The notes below the pieces were generated by a model, which was not told the origin of the DNA, did not search any database, and saw only the letters and a list, made by a program, of their open reading frames with translations. From assembly GCF_004803695.1 (NCBI RefSeq), contig NZ_CP039393.1, forward strand, positions 2,046,001 through 2,110,000: a DNA stretch of 64,000 nucleotides. Direction: 5' to 3'. Of this stretch, positions 52,009 through 61,406 are shown piece by piece. Every line of letters begins with the position of its first letter. Within the stretch, counting starts at the first letter, position 1. Position numbers and translations under genes: made by a program. This stretch comes from Muribaculum gordoncarteri. Its GTDB lineage: Bacteria; Bacteroidota; Bacteroidia; Bacteroidales; Muribaculaceae.

Positions 52009-53841
52009 ATGCACTACATATTACAACCAGGATTTAAATCAACCAATGGACAAATAGAAATACTCGATTCTGATTCCCTTTGTTATATTGTGAAAAATAA
52101 TAGCAAGGGGGCTACTGGAGTCCGAACAATTTCACGATCACTATTAAACGAATATGTAGACTATTTTGAAAAATACCCAAGCAATACAGCCGCACAAGCA
52201 AGAGAAGATCTCGCCGGCAGAACTAATATTGATAAATTTGAATACGGTTATACCTCCACCCTGACCACAATGGCAAAAATGGTGACTGGAGAACTATTAT
52301 GCTCATCAGACAAAGCCATAGCTGCGGCTTCATTTAATCCAGTTAAGCGAATTGATGAACCGCTGCAAATTATCTATTACGGTGCACCGGGAACTGGAAA
52401 GTCGTTCACCATCGACAATAAGACCGACGATGGGAACTCGGTGCGCACTACGTTCCACCCTGACAGCGACTATGCTTCATTTGTAGGTGCGTATAAGCCG
52501 ACGATGGAGAACGTACCTATTAACTCTATTAACGGTGAGTCCGTTCAGTTTGCCACAGGCAAAAACGGGCATCCTGGTACGGAAAAGAAAATCGTCTATA
52601 AATATGTGCCACAAGCTTTCTTGAAAGCATACGTGGCAGCATGGAACGACCTGACCAAGCCTTATTTCCTCATTATCGAGGAAATAAATCGTGGCAACTG
52701 CGCTCAGATTTTCGGCGACCTTTTCCAACTGCTTGACCGTAACAATGCTGGCAGCTCATCGTATGCCATTCATGCAGACGAAGACATAACGCAGTTCCTC
52801 AGTGGCGATGATAAAGGTTTTGCTTCTCTTTCTGACGACCAGAAAGATACTATCCGTGCTTTTGTTTTGCACAAAGATAACGGCAAAACACAAGCTCTCG
52901 GTCAAGACATTCTCGACGGCAAACTTCTACTCCTTCCGCCCAATCTCTATATCTGGGCAACGATGAACACAAGCGATCAGTCGCTTTTCCCCATCGACTC
53001 CGCTTTCAAACGTCGTTGGAATTGGAAGTATATGCCCATTGAGTACCACCCAATCGATAAGAAAACGCAACAGCCAATAGACTGGAATTTCCAAATTGGA
53101 GACAACATCTATTCATGGGGGCAGTTCCTTAGCAAAATCAATCCAGAAATATATACGCTTACTGAATCGTCGGACAAGCAGATGGGATATTTCTTTGCCA
53201 AGGCTGATAATGCCACCGGTATTATTTCGGAAGACGTATTCTTGAACAAGGTATTGTTCTATCTTTGGACAGACGTGTTTAAGGATTTTGATGTGTCGAG
53301 CGAGCTTTTCAAGAATAAGGATAAAAATCGCTCATTCATTTTTACTGACTTCTTCGATAAAGACCAACCACACGCGCTTGCCAACTTAATGGCCAACTTC
53401 AAACTCGATATTGTAGATGTTGACATTAACTCAATTAAGGACGAAGATTCTTCAGAAGGAGAAGCCTTGGAAAATAGTCAAAGTCAGCGTGATTTATCTC
53501 GCTACTCCATAAATGGTGAGGGTAAGAATAACAAGCGTCAGACCGTACTGCGCTCACTGCGAAAGTACGTTGAAGCTAACCCCTCGCTTACCGCCGCCGA
53601 AGTAATCGACAAATGGAATAGGGTGAATCCTCAAATCCCTTATTTCATTCTTTCGGCATCAGAGTATGAAGCTAGAATTGCGGATTTACCCAACCAACGC
53701 GACCGTTTTTGGTCTGTCGCAACCGGAGATGGAGAGAAGGTTTATATTACGAATCAGTGGAATGCAAACCGTATCAATGAGCTTATGCGTCTGGTCAACA
53801 GTTCTGACCTTGGCTTAAATATAGAAAAAGTGCCAGAATGA
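52009..53841 (+). CDS. McrB-like AAA+ ATPase/GTPase of a restriction system
   Basis: The 610-aa protein has an N-terminal recognition-type domain (1-110), then the AAA+ motor: Walker A GAPGTGKS at 125-132, Walker B with the McrB signature EEINRGNCAQIFGDLFQLLD from 224, and sensor region ATMNTSDQSLFPIDSAFKRR. The C-terminal ~120 residues form an extra domain (TVLRSLRKYVEANP..). It translocates along DNA and activates the nuclease encoded next, whose start overlaps its stop (ATGA). No DNA methylase accompanies it, fitting a modification-dependent system. Confidence 0.9.
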   Translation: MHYILQPGFKSTNGQIEILDSDSLCYIVKNNSKGATGVRTISRSLLNEYVDYFEKYPSNTAAQAREDLAGRTNIDKFEYGYTSTLTTMAKMVTGELLCSSDKAIAAASFNPVKRIDEPLQIIYYGAPGTGKSFTIDNKTDDGNSVRTTFHPDSDYASFVGAYKPTMENVPINSINGESVQFATGKNGHPGTEKKIVYKYVPQAFLKAYVAAWNDLTKPYFLIIEEINRGNCAQIFGDLFQLLDRNNAGSSSYAIHADEDITQFLSGDDKGFASLSDDQKDTIRAFVLHKDNGKTQALGQDILDGKLLLLPPNLYIWATMNTSDQSLFPIDSAFKRRWNWKYMPIEYHPIDKKTQQPIDWNFQIGDNIYSWGQFLSKINPEIYTLTESSDKQMGYFFAKADNATGIISEDVFLNKVLFYLWTDVFKDFDVSSELFKNKDKNRSFIFTDFFDKDQPHALANLMANFKLDIVDVDINSIKDEDSSEGEALENSQSQRDLSRYSINGEGKNNKRQTVLRSLRKYVEANPSLTAAEVIDKWNRVNPQIPYFILSASEYEARIADLPNQRDRFWSVATGDGEKVYITNQWNANRINELMRLVNSSDLGLNIEKVPE

Positions 53842-56096
53842 AACTTCTGATTGAGGAATACCAGTATGATGTGTCTGATGTAGCAGATGTTCTTGACGGG
53901 CTTTTCACCCTTCAGGACGTTGAGCAACGTGTATCAGTCAGTTACGTTGGGTATTACTATAATCCTCATGAAAGAGTCAAGGACGTAGTTTTCATTCTCC
54001 CCAAAGTTCTTATTGACGAACAGGGAAAGGTGTTCGGTGAATATGAGCCTCAAAACCTTATTCATCTCGATGAAGCAAAGATTGACGAGAGACACCGAAA
54101 GTTTCTCTATGAATTTGCCGTGTGGATTCACCGGGCAATCGTGGTCTATAATGAATCGCACGAAAAAAATGAGATTGTACTCCATCGACAGATAGAGGAC
54201 GAGGGCAAAGGAACACACAAGAAAAAAAGCAACACACTTCTTGATGTTATCTTGTCGCTAATCCGCTTCAACAAGGAAAATCAGCAGTTCTTCACTTTTA
54301 TACTTAAGAACCTGCACTCCGGCTTTAACAAAATAAATTGGGGTAAGACCATCGCCCGAACTACCGCCATTGTTCAAGACAGCACCCCGACGTACCTTAA
54401 CCCGGTAAACAAAAAACGTCAGGTGAATTTCGACGAAGAACTCATTGTGATTTTCTTCTCTATTCTGCAATACATATCTGACACATACGGTTTCCGCTCC
54501 AATATTAACTTCGGATTCAAGCTCATCACTGGAGCTATGTTCAAACGATACCTCGATGGCTTCGGGCGTACACGCCTACGTCAGATAAAATATAAGTATT
54601 TCTCTGATACCGCCATTAAGCTGTGGGATTTATGTTATGCCTTCTTCGATAAGACATACAAAATTCGTGTCAATACATCGCAAAGTGAATATTTGCTTGT
54701 AAAATCCTTCCACATCGTATTTGAGGCGATGATTGACGAACTTATCGGTGATACAAACATACCGCGCGGATTGAAAGAACAGGACGACGGCAAGCTCGTA
54801 GACCATTTCTATACTTACGACGGACTACTAATCGATGATAAAGCCGACGATGATATTTATTACATCGGCGACTCCAAATATTATAAAATCGGCAACTCGC
54901 TCGGTAAGGAATCCATCTATAAACAACGCACTTACGCACGTAATGTTATCCAATGGAATCTCGATATATGGCTCAATGGCAATCCAAACATGGCTGACCC
55001 GTTTGAGCGCATTCAGCTTTTTGATGAAGTTACTGAGGGCTACAATGTAATCCCCAATTTCTTCATTTCTGCTTCTATCGACAAGAAAACATTGTCGTAT
55101 GAAGACTATACCGAGCCGCATCCCAATCAGCCGCCTGTCAGCCGTCAGTTCAAAAACCGACTATATGACCGCGACACGCTGCTGCTCTCGCATTACGATG
55201 TCAACTTCCTATTTGTGCTCGCACTTTATGCCCGAAATAATGCCGGGGCAAAAGCCACATGGCGGCACAGCGTCCGCGACAAGTTCCGTCGCGCCGTGCA
55301 GGATATGCTCAAAGAAAAGTTTGAGTTTTACGCATTGGCAGCACACCCTGATGTCAATGCCTCGGCCTACTTCAAAGCGCACTTTCAAGAAACCCTCGGC
55401 AAGACTTTCCGACCATACGAGAATCAGAATCTTTTCTCACTTGCGTTAGACAAATCATATCCTGAAGACAACAAACGACTTCGGGCATTGCTCGGCGAAA
55501 ACTTTTATGTTGTTCCTGTCGAACTCGGTAAAGACCCGACCGTTCAGTTAGAAAAAGAGCGAAAAGATAAAGGTATAGTAAATAGTCCTGATGGTATGGG
55601 TAAATTCCTTACCTGTCTTGTGCGCAAGGAAGAAACTGGAGAAGACGGTCGAAAAAATGTCGCAAAACTTTATCAACTGTTCTACAACCATGAGGCAGAG
55701 GGTGCTACTTATGTTATGCTTAATATGCCAGGAGGTGACATTTCCGAAGCCAAGTACCTTTTGCCTCTTATCGACAACACAATCGACGGATATTATGACA
55801 TTGAGCGCATCTCGTTCGGTACACGCACAAAGGTAATGAAGGACGGGCAATCAATCCCGAATTACCCCACCCTCCGTATAAAGATTGGTGCATATCATCC
55901 ACTCGAACGCCGTTGCACGGAAGGCATCGTTCCCCGCATGGCAAATCAAATTTGGACACTCCAGTACCTCAAAGAGCACATCTTTAATAAGAACAGTACC
56001 TACACCACTGACGAAGATGTTCATTTCGCCCGAGAACCAGAGACTTCTTACGGACTTAAAGAACAGGAGGAATGGGATTGTATTGAAGGATTATAA
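53838..56096 (+). CDS. McrC/LlaJI-like restriction endonuclease subunit
   Basis: The 752-aa protein has an N-terminal McrC-like part, a nuclease core with the PD-(D/E)xK-type sequence LLIDDKADDDIYYIGDSKYY (the DSK at ~345-347), and a long C-terminal extension (~570-752) not found in classical McrC. It pairs with the McrB-like motor by translational overlap. Similarity to LlaJI-type nucleases is recalled from family architecture. It is large for the family, and the C-terminal extension may be a recognition module. Confidence 0.82.
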   Translation: MKLLIEEYQYDVSDVADVLDGLFTLQDVEQRVSVSYVGYYYNPHERVKDVVFILPKVLIDEQGKVFGEYEPQNLIHLDEAKIDERHRKFLYEFAVWIHRAIVVYNESHEKNEIVLHRQIEDEGKGTHKKKSNTLLDVILSLIRFNKENQQFFTFILKNLHSGFNKINWGKTIARTTAIVQDSTPTYLNPVNKKRQVNFDEELIVIFFSILQYISDTYGFRSNINFGFKLITGAMFKRYLDGFGRTRLRQIKYKYFSDTAIKLWDLCYAFFDKTYKIRVNTSQSEYLLVKSFHIVFEAMIDELIGDTNIPRGLKEQDDGKLVDHFYTYDGLLIDDKADDDIYYIGDSKYYKIGNSLGKESIYKQRTYARNVIQWNLDIWLNGNPNMADPFERIQLFDEVTEGYNVIPNFFISASIDKKTLSYEDYTEPHPNQPPVSRQFKNRLYDRDTLLLSHYDVNFLFVLALYARNNAGAKATWRHSVRDKFRRAVQDMLKEKFEFYALAAHPDVNASAYFKAHFQETLGKTFRPYENQNLFSLALDKSYPEDNKRLRALLGENFYVVPVELGKDPTVQLEKERKDKGIVNSPDGMGKFLTCLVRKEETGEDGRKNVAKLYQLFYNHEAEGATYVMLNMPGGDISEAKYLLPLIDNTIDGYYDIERISFGTRTKVMKDGQSIPNYPTLRIKIGAYHPLERRCTEGIVPRMANQIWTLQYLKEHIFNKNSTYTTDEDVHFAREPETSYGLKEQEEWDCIEGL

Positions 56097-56111
56097 TCAT
56101 GAAAAGGCACT

Positions 56112-57509
56112 ATGAAAGTATATATACTTGGAAGAAATAATGATGACAAAGGGTCGCAGTTGGAAGAACTGACACGTCAATTATTAGAATATCAAGGATT
56201 CTCTAATATCGCAAAGGACACGCAACACTCCGGGGCAAATGAAATTGATGTAAGAGCTGAAAAGAAAGATTACGTAGGAATTCGTGACATAAAAACACCT
56301 GTTATATGTGAATGCAAAGCATATAACAGGCCGATTGATATGACCGATTGGCTTAAATTTATTGGAAAACTATACATTGAACGAAAAAAAGGCCACGAAG
56401 CAAAACATACTATAGGATTGATGATATCCCTATTTGGAGCAAATGGTTGTGTTCAAGGTTCATTTAGGGATGATTTTGCAGATGACGAAAGGATTCAACT
56501 GATTACTAACGACGAACTATATTACATCCTTTCTAAGTTATATTCCATAAATAAGGCAACCACAGTAAAAGAGCACCTTAACCACAATCACAAAATTCAA
56601 TGTTGGGATATTGATATTGCGTATTTTGAAAAGAAGTGCTATCTCATTGTCTCGTTAGACAATTCCAAATATACTATTTGTAATACCTCTGGCGAACTTA
56701 TGAAAAGACATGAGGTTGAAGAAATAGTACCCTTGATTAATACATGGACCAGTTTTAGTCAAGAAATGTATGAGGATGTCTGGTCTAATGAAGAAACAAC
56801 GGCTCTATTGAGGATTATTGAGAGCAGTATGTTAACTGGTTTGTTTTCACTCGGTAATCTCAGCCTTGATGATGTTCAAAAACACATCATTTATTCTGAT
56901 AGTAAAGAATCTGTTCCCAAGGAACAATTAAAAGAAGCAGCATTACATTCGAGATATATCTCTATTGAGGATAATAATACATTGTCTTTGACAGAGATAG
57001 ATGACGTCATTCCATTTATTAACCATGTCTACAAGATAGGAATGCAAGTAGACCTTTTCTCTTCTGAAAAATTCCAGAACATGATAGACCTGAAGTTAAT
57101 GGAGCAAATCAAACTTGTTCAATATGGTCTTGATTTGGACAACCAAGAAAGAGATGATTGTATGTTTTTGATAAAACATTCTCCTTCCGCATTATTATAC
57201 ACGATTAATGCAGATGAATTCCTTCATTCATATAAAACAATTGCGACAACTAATCCTGATATAAAGAGGCTGATGCACAATCATTTCTTTCGACAACTGG
57301 TAAAATTGTTTGAGGAAGACTTCTCCAATCCAGTATTCAGCTCTATGATGAGAAATAAATTCTCAATAGCAGAATTTAACAACCGTACTACAATATGTTT
57401 ACAAACAAAAGAAGACAAACGACAAATTTCTTTTGAGCAGAAACTTTTATTAGTACCGATGCAGGGATTTCAACAGCCTATACTATTGTCCCATATTTTA
57501 GAGAAATAG
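56112..57509 (+). CDS. Mrr-like restriction endonuclease domain protein
   Basis: The 465-aa protein has an N-terminal Mrr/RE-type nuclease core (1-125): GSQLEELTRQLLEYQGF, GANEIDVRAE and VICECKAYNRPIDM, giving Glu, Asp and ExK. The remaining ~340 residues are helical and unrecognised. It is 15 bp from the McrC-like gene and so belongs to the operon. A second nuclease beside McrBC is unusual; it might act on different modified DNA or as a fail-safe effector. Confidence 0.8.
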   Translation: MKVYILGRNNDDKGSQLEELTRQLLEYQGFSNIAKDTQHSGANEIDVRAEKKDYVGIRDIKTPVICECKAYNRPIDMTDWLKFIGKLYIERKKGHEAKHTIGLMISLFGANGCVQGSFRDDFADDERIQLITNDELYYILSKLYSINKATTVKEHLNHNHKIQCWDIDIAYFEKKCYLIVSLDNSKYTICNTSGELMKRHEVEEIVPLINTWTSFSQEMYEDVWSNEETTALLRIIESSMLTGLFSLGNLSLDDVQKHIIYSDSKESVPKEQLKEAALHSRYISIEDNNTLSLTEIDDVIPFINHVYKIGMQVDLFSSEKFQNMIDLKLMEQIKLVQYGLDLDNQERDDCMFLIKHSPSALLYTINADEFLHSYKTIATTNPDIKRLMHNHFFRQLVKLFEEDFSNPVFSSMMRNKFSIAEFNNRTTICLQTKEDKRQISFEQKLLLVPMQGFQQPILLSHILEK

Positions 57510-57516
57510 TTATATT

Positions 57517-58548
57517 ATGGCGAAGAAGTTTGAGATACGAAATAGCACGGCGGAGTTCCTGATCTTTCAGATTGAGGGTAAGGAAGATGGAGTGCAGGTT
57601 GTGTACCATAATGAATCTGTGTGGTGTACGCAGAAGGCTATGGCGCAGTTGTTTGACTGCTCTTCTGACAACATCGGACTTCATCTGAAAAATATTTACG
57701 AGACCGGCGAATTGCTTCAGGAGGCAACTACCGAGAATTTCTCGGTAGTTCAAACCGAGGGTGAGCGTCAGGTGAACCGGAAGCTAAAGTTCTACAATCT
57801 TGATGCCATCATAAGTGTTGGTTATCGGGTAAACAGTATACGTGCCACGCAGTTCAGGCAGTGGTGTACGTTTGTTTTGCGTCAGTTTGCCATCCGTGGA
57901 TATGTGATTGACAAGAAGCGTATGGAGAACGGTTCGTTTATTGGCGAGGACTATTTCGAGCATTTGTTGGCTGAGATACGAGAGATTCGCCTCAGCGAGC
58001 GACGTTTCTATCAGAAGCTGACGGATATTTATGCTACTGCCATCGACTACAACCGAGATGCGCCGACCACCCGACTGTTCTTTAAGAAGGTGCAAAATAA
58101 GATGCACTATGCAGTTCATGGTCATACTGCCGCTGAACTGATAATTGACCGGGCTAATGCCGAAAAGGAGCATATGGGTCTCACAACATGGGAGAATGCT
58201 CCCAAGGGGAAGATTGTTAAGCCGGATGTCAGCATCGCCAAAAATTATCTCAAAGAGAGTGAACTGGAGGATATGGGACGAATTGTCAACTCTTTCCTTG
58301 ACTTGGCGGAAGATATGGCTAAACGTCATATTCCTATGACAATGGAGGACTGGGCTAAGCGTATTGATAAGTTTCTTGATCTTACCGACCGTCCCGTTCT
58401 GACGGATACCGGACATGTATCGGCCGAACAAGCTAAAGAATACGCTGAAACTGAGTTTGAGAAATATCGCGTCATTCAGGACAAGCTCTTTCAATCTGAC
58501 TTTGACCGCTTCAACGATGGCAATCTTATCCCTTTAGACATAGAATAA
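57517..58548 (+). CDS. RhuM-family protein
   Basis: The 343-aa protein matches the RhuM family over its full length: an N-terminal DNA-binding-like domain (VWCTQKAMAQLFDCSSDNIG; KFYNLDAIISVGYRVNSIRA) and a helical C-terminus (SERRFYQKLTDIYATAIDYN). RhuM proteins are found in pathogenicity and defence islands, and their biochemical role is unknown. The gene is 7 bp from the Mrr-like gene and 7 bp from the next one. A truncated relative lies at 37703-38077. Confidence 0.93.
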   Translation: MAKKFEIRNSTAEFLIFQIEGKEDGVQVVYHNESVWCTQKAMAQLFDCSSDNIGLHLKNIYETGELLQEATTENFSVVQTEGERQVNRKLKFYNLDAIISVGYRVNSIRATQFRQWCTFVLRQFAIRGYVIDKKRMENGSFIGEDYFEHLLAEIREIRLSERRFYQKLTDIYATAIDYNRDAPTTRLFFKKVQNKMHYAVHGHTAAELIIDRANAEKEHMGLTTWENAPKGKIVKPDVSIAKNYLKESELEDMGRIVNSFLDLAEDMAKRHIPMTMEDWAKRIDKFLDLTDRPVLTDTGHVSAEQAKEYAETEFEKYRVIQDKLFQSDFDRFNDGNLIPLDIE

Positions 58549-58555
58549 CAATTCC

Positions 58556-58930
58556 ATGACATACGAAGAGAAATATCAGGAGCTTGTTGAGTTATCACAC
58601 AGCGATAATCCAATGATAAGAGAACAAGCGGATGCGTGGCTTGTCAGTATCGGTCTGCAAGATGCGGCAGAACTGAAGGTGTCCGCATATTTGCTTGATT
58701 TGGTAATCAGTAATGTCAAAGGCGAGATTTCTCGTGATGAAGTGAGTCAAAGATTAAGGGAGCATTATGGGGATAATTTATATGATGAATCCCAAAACTT
58801 GCTTGATGGAGGTTATGAGATTTTACCACCCGATTCTCCGAAGATAAAAGAGATAGAGGATTACAACCGTAAACTCCGTCCGGCTTTGTATGCAGAACTT
58901 GATAAAAAGAGGAATAGAAGAAAGTTATAA
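58556..58930 (+). CDS. Small protein with VbhA-antitoxin-like segment
   Basis: The 124-aa acidic protein has a middle segment LLDLVISNVKGEISRDEVSQ that resembles the VbhA-type antitoxin domain (a GEIS.DE turn between helices). No Fic toxin is nearby. By operon position its partner could be the RhuM protein. The family call is weak. Its stop overlaps the ADH start (TAATG). Confidence 0.55.
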   Translation: MTYEEKYQELVELSHSDNPMIREQADAWLVSIGLQDAAELKVSAYLLDLVISNVKGEISRDEVSQRLREHYGDNLYDESQNLLDGGYEILPPDSPKIKEIEDYNRKLRPALYAELDKKRNRRKL

Positions 58931-59961
58931 TGAAAGCATTGACATATACGAAGCCGGGACGGTTTGCGCTGATTGAGAAACCGAAGCCGGAGATTTTGAA
59001 CCCAAAGGATGCCGTGGTGAGGGTTACTCTTTCAAGTATCTGCTCGTCAGACCTTCATATTCTGCATGGGGCTGTGCCTCAGGCGGAGGTCGGCATTACT
59101 GTGGGACATGAATTAGTTGGCGTCGTTGAGGCTGTCGGTTCGGATGTCTCCAAGGTAAAGCCGGGAGACAGAGTTGCCGTGAATGTCGAGACTTTTTGTG
59201 GTGATTGCTTCTATTGCAAACGTGGATACGTGAACAACTGCACATCCGGTGGATGGATGCTTGGTTGCCGCATCAATGGCGGTCAGGCGGAATATGTCCG
59301 TGTGCCGTATGCCGATAATGGCCTTACTCCGATTCCCGACAACGTGAGCGATGAACAGGCTCTGTTTGTCGGCGACATCCTCGCTACCGGTTATTGGGCT
59401 GCCACGATTTCCGAAATCTCCGAGGAAGACACTGTACTTATCATCGGTGCCGGACCGACGGGATTATGCACATTGGAATGTGTTCAGCTGTATAATCCAC
59501 AAAGGATAGTAGTTTGCGAAGCCGATGAGAGCCGTCGAAGATTTGTACGCCAGCATTATCCGGATGTCAAGGTAATTGAGCCGACAGAATGCCTTGAAGT
59601 ACTTAAGTCATTGACAGAGGATCGAGGGGCCGACCGCGTCATTGAAGTTGCCGGTGGCGAGGAGTCGTTTGAACTCGCATGGCGGTGCGCCCGTCCCAAT
59701 GCCATCGTTACGATTGGCGCACTCTACGAAACGGAACAGATATTGCCCCTTCCGTGGATGTATGGCAAGAACCTGACGTTCAAGACCGGCGGTGTCGATG
59801 CCTGCGACTGCGACAAAATCATGCAGCTGATTTCCGAAGGCAAGATTGACACCACCCATCTGATAACCCACCGCTTTCCCCTAAGCCGCATTCAAGAAGC
59901 CTACGACCTCTTCGCCAACCGCTCCGACAACGTCATCAAAACCGCCATCCATCCGGATTGA
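58930..59961 (+). CDS. Zinc-dependent medium-chain alcohol dehydrogenase
   Basis: The 343-aa protein has catalytic-zinc ligands C38 (CSSDLH) and the GHE motif, structural-zinc cysteines in CGDCFYCKRGYVNNC, and a Rossmann motif (VLIIGAGPTGLCTLE). It resembles alcohol/threonine/sorbitol dehydrogenases of the MDR family; the substrate is unknown. It is translationally coupled to the small gene upstream and ends the McrBC operon, an odd place for a housekeeping enzyme. It may be cargo or play a redox role in defence. Confidence 0.9.
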   Translation: MKALTYTKPGRFALIEKPKPEILNPKDAVVRVTLSSICSSDLHILHGAVPQAEVGITVGHELVGVVEAVGSDVSKVKPGDRVAVNVETFCGDCFYCKRGYVNNCTSGGWMLGCRINGGQAEYVRVPYADNGLTPIPDNVSDEQALFVGDILATGYWAATISEISEEDTVLIIGAGPTGLCTLECVQLYNPQRIVVCEADESRRRFVRQHYPDVKVIEPTECLEVLKSLTEDRGADRVIEVAGGEESFELAWRCARPNAIVTIGALYETEQILPLPWMYGKNLTFKTGGVDACDCDKIMQLISEGKIDTTHLITHRFPLSRIQEAYDLFANRSDNVIKTAIHPD

Positions 59962-60041
59962 AGAGCATAGTCAAAAACTTTATAAACAGAAAGACGACGG
60001 CGTCTCGTTAGCAGACAAGACGCCATCGAGAAGGTAAATAC

Positions 60042-60623
60042 TTAGTTCGATTCGATCTGCCTTTGAATCTTGTGTCGTACCTCATCGAAAGACAGAGGCA
60101 TAAAGTTATTGTTGTCTACCCCGACATCAAGTTGTGTCGGGAAGAGGTACTGAAGGCGTCCGGCGTCAATCCCGGTGTTCGATGGGCGGGTATGCACATG
60201 ACCGAACAGTTGCCATACATCGTTATGATAGCCACCATCAAAGCACAGATAAGGAAAGTGATTCAGATAGATTTTCTTTTTGCCGACCTGAATGCACATT
60301 GACATTGCAACGTGCTCGAACCTGTCTATGAATCCTTGCCGGATATTCTTGAGGTCATGATTACCGAGAACGAGATAGATTCTGCCGTTTAGACGGTCAA
60401 GAATCTTATTCCACTCTTCAGCTCCACCGAGACAGAAGTCTCCGAGATGGAAGACTATATCATCAGGCTCAACCACATTGTTCCAGTTAGTGATGATTGT
60501 TTCGTTCATCTGCCCTACAGTCTTGAAAGGGCGATTGCAATATCGCAGTATGTTGGTATGATTGAAATGTGTATCGGAAGTGAAAAACAACCGGTCACCG
60601 TCAAATTTGAAATTCATTGTCAT
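60042..60623 (-). CDS. Calcineurin-like metallophosphoesterase (193 aa)
   Basis: The protein has the full two-metal motif series: TSDTHFNH, VFHLGDF, LVLGNHD, LNHFPY and FGHVHTRPS. This short group acts on nucleotides, cyclic nucleotides or DNA ends; the substrate cannot be told. It overlaps the upstream phosphoesterase gene by 23 bp and is the last gene of a three-gene operon. Confidence 0.88.
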   Translation of the reverse strand: MTMNFKFDGDRLFFTSDTHFNHTNILRYCNRPFKTVGQMNETIITNWNNVVEPDDIVFHLGDFCLGGAEEWNKILDRLNGRIYLVLGNHDLKNIRQGFIDRFEHVAMSMCIQVGKKKIYLNHFPYLCFDGGYHNDVWQLFGHVHTRPSNTGIDAGRLQYLFPTQLDVGVDNNNFMPLSFDEVRHKIQRQIESN

Positions 60624-61386
60624 TTATTTCTATTACAGCATCCCGGCGGAAATCGGCCTGTTCACCATGAAAGGTGTAACCAAGCTGATTACAGATGCAC
60701 CGGGTATTGCCGATGGTTTTGTTTATGTTTCGATGCGAATGGCCATATATCCAGTATTCGATACGGCTACTGGCAATAAAGTCGCCAAGTTCGGATGTAA
60801 AGGCTCCATTTATCGGGCTACCCTTGAACTCGTTTGCCATAAGCTCGAACGACGGTACATGGTGAGTGGCGACTATGATGTGCTTGGCCTGACTTTCCGC
60901 CACACTTCTCTCGATAAACTCACGGCAACGCTCATGCTCCTGATTGAAACGCTGGGCCGAGAGACGGAACTGTCCGTTTCTGATACGATGAAAGTCAGTT
61001 ACTCCGCGTTCGGTCTGATACTCATCATAAGGATGAATCTTTGCCCAAAGAGTCGATGCGATGAGATCGATGTTGGGAGCCAACTGAATCACACAGTTAT
61101 AGCAAGTTTTTACATTCGGACATATTTCTTGCTGCCAGCCTTCGTGAAGGTCGTTGATGTCGAAACTCTTGTATAACTCGTGGTTGCCGGGAATTACGAT
61201 AGTCTGATGGAAAGACTCTGCACACCAGTCCCAGAAGGGATGATGTGCGTAATTGTCATCTCCCAGATAGCCGATATCTCCGGCTAATAATAGAACATCG
61301 CCGACAGTTATAAGCGGATTCTCTTTCAGCCAACGGCTGTTTTCATGAAACTCCAAGTGGAGGTCAGATGCGTATTGTATTTTCAT
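60601..61386 (-). CDS. Calcineurin-like metallophosphoesterase (261 aa)
   Basis: The motifs are ASDLHLEFH, LLLAGDIGYL, VIPGNHELY, VATHHVPSF and YGHSHRNI, a complete active site. It is distinct from its neighbour, with a longer insert (~60-190). Two different phosphoesterases encoded back-to-back suggest sequential steps on one substrate. It follows the unknown 376-aa gene by 20 bp. Confidence 0.88.
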   Translation of the reverse strand: MKIQYASDLHLEFHENSRWLKENPLITVGDVLLLAGDIGYLGDDNYAHHPFWDWCAESFHQTIVIPGNHELYKSFDINDLHEGWQQEICPNVKTCYNCVIQLAPNIDLIASTLWAKIHPYDEYQTERGVTDFHRIRNGQFRLSAQRFNQEHERCREFIERSVAESQAKHIIVATHHVPSFELMANEFKGSPINGAFTSELGDFIASSRIEYWIYGHSHRNINKTIGNTRCICNQLGYTFHGEQADFRRDAVIEINDNEFQI

Positions 61387-61406
61387 ATTTCCTTATTGCT
61401 GAGTTG

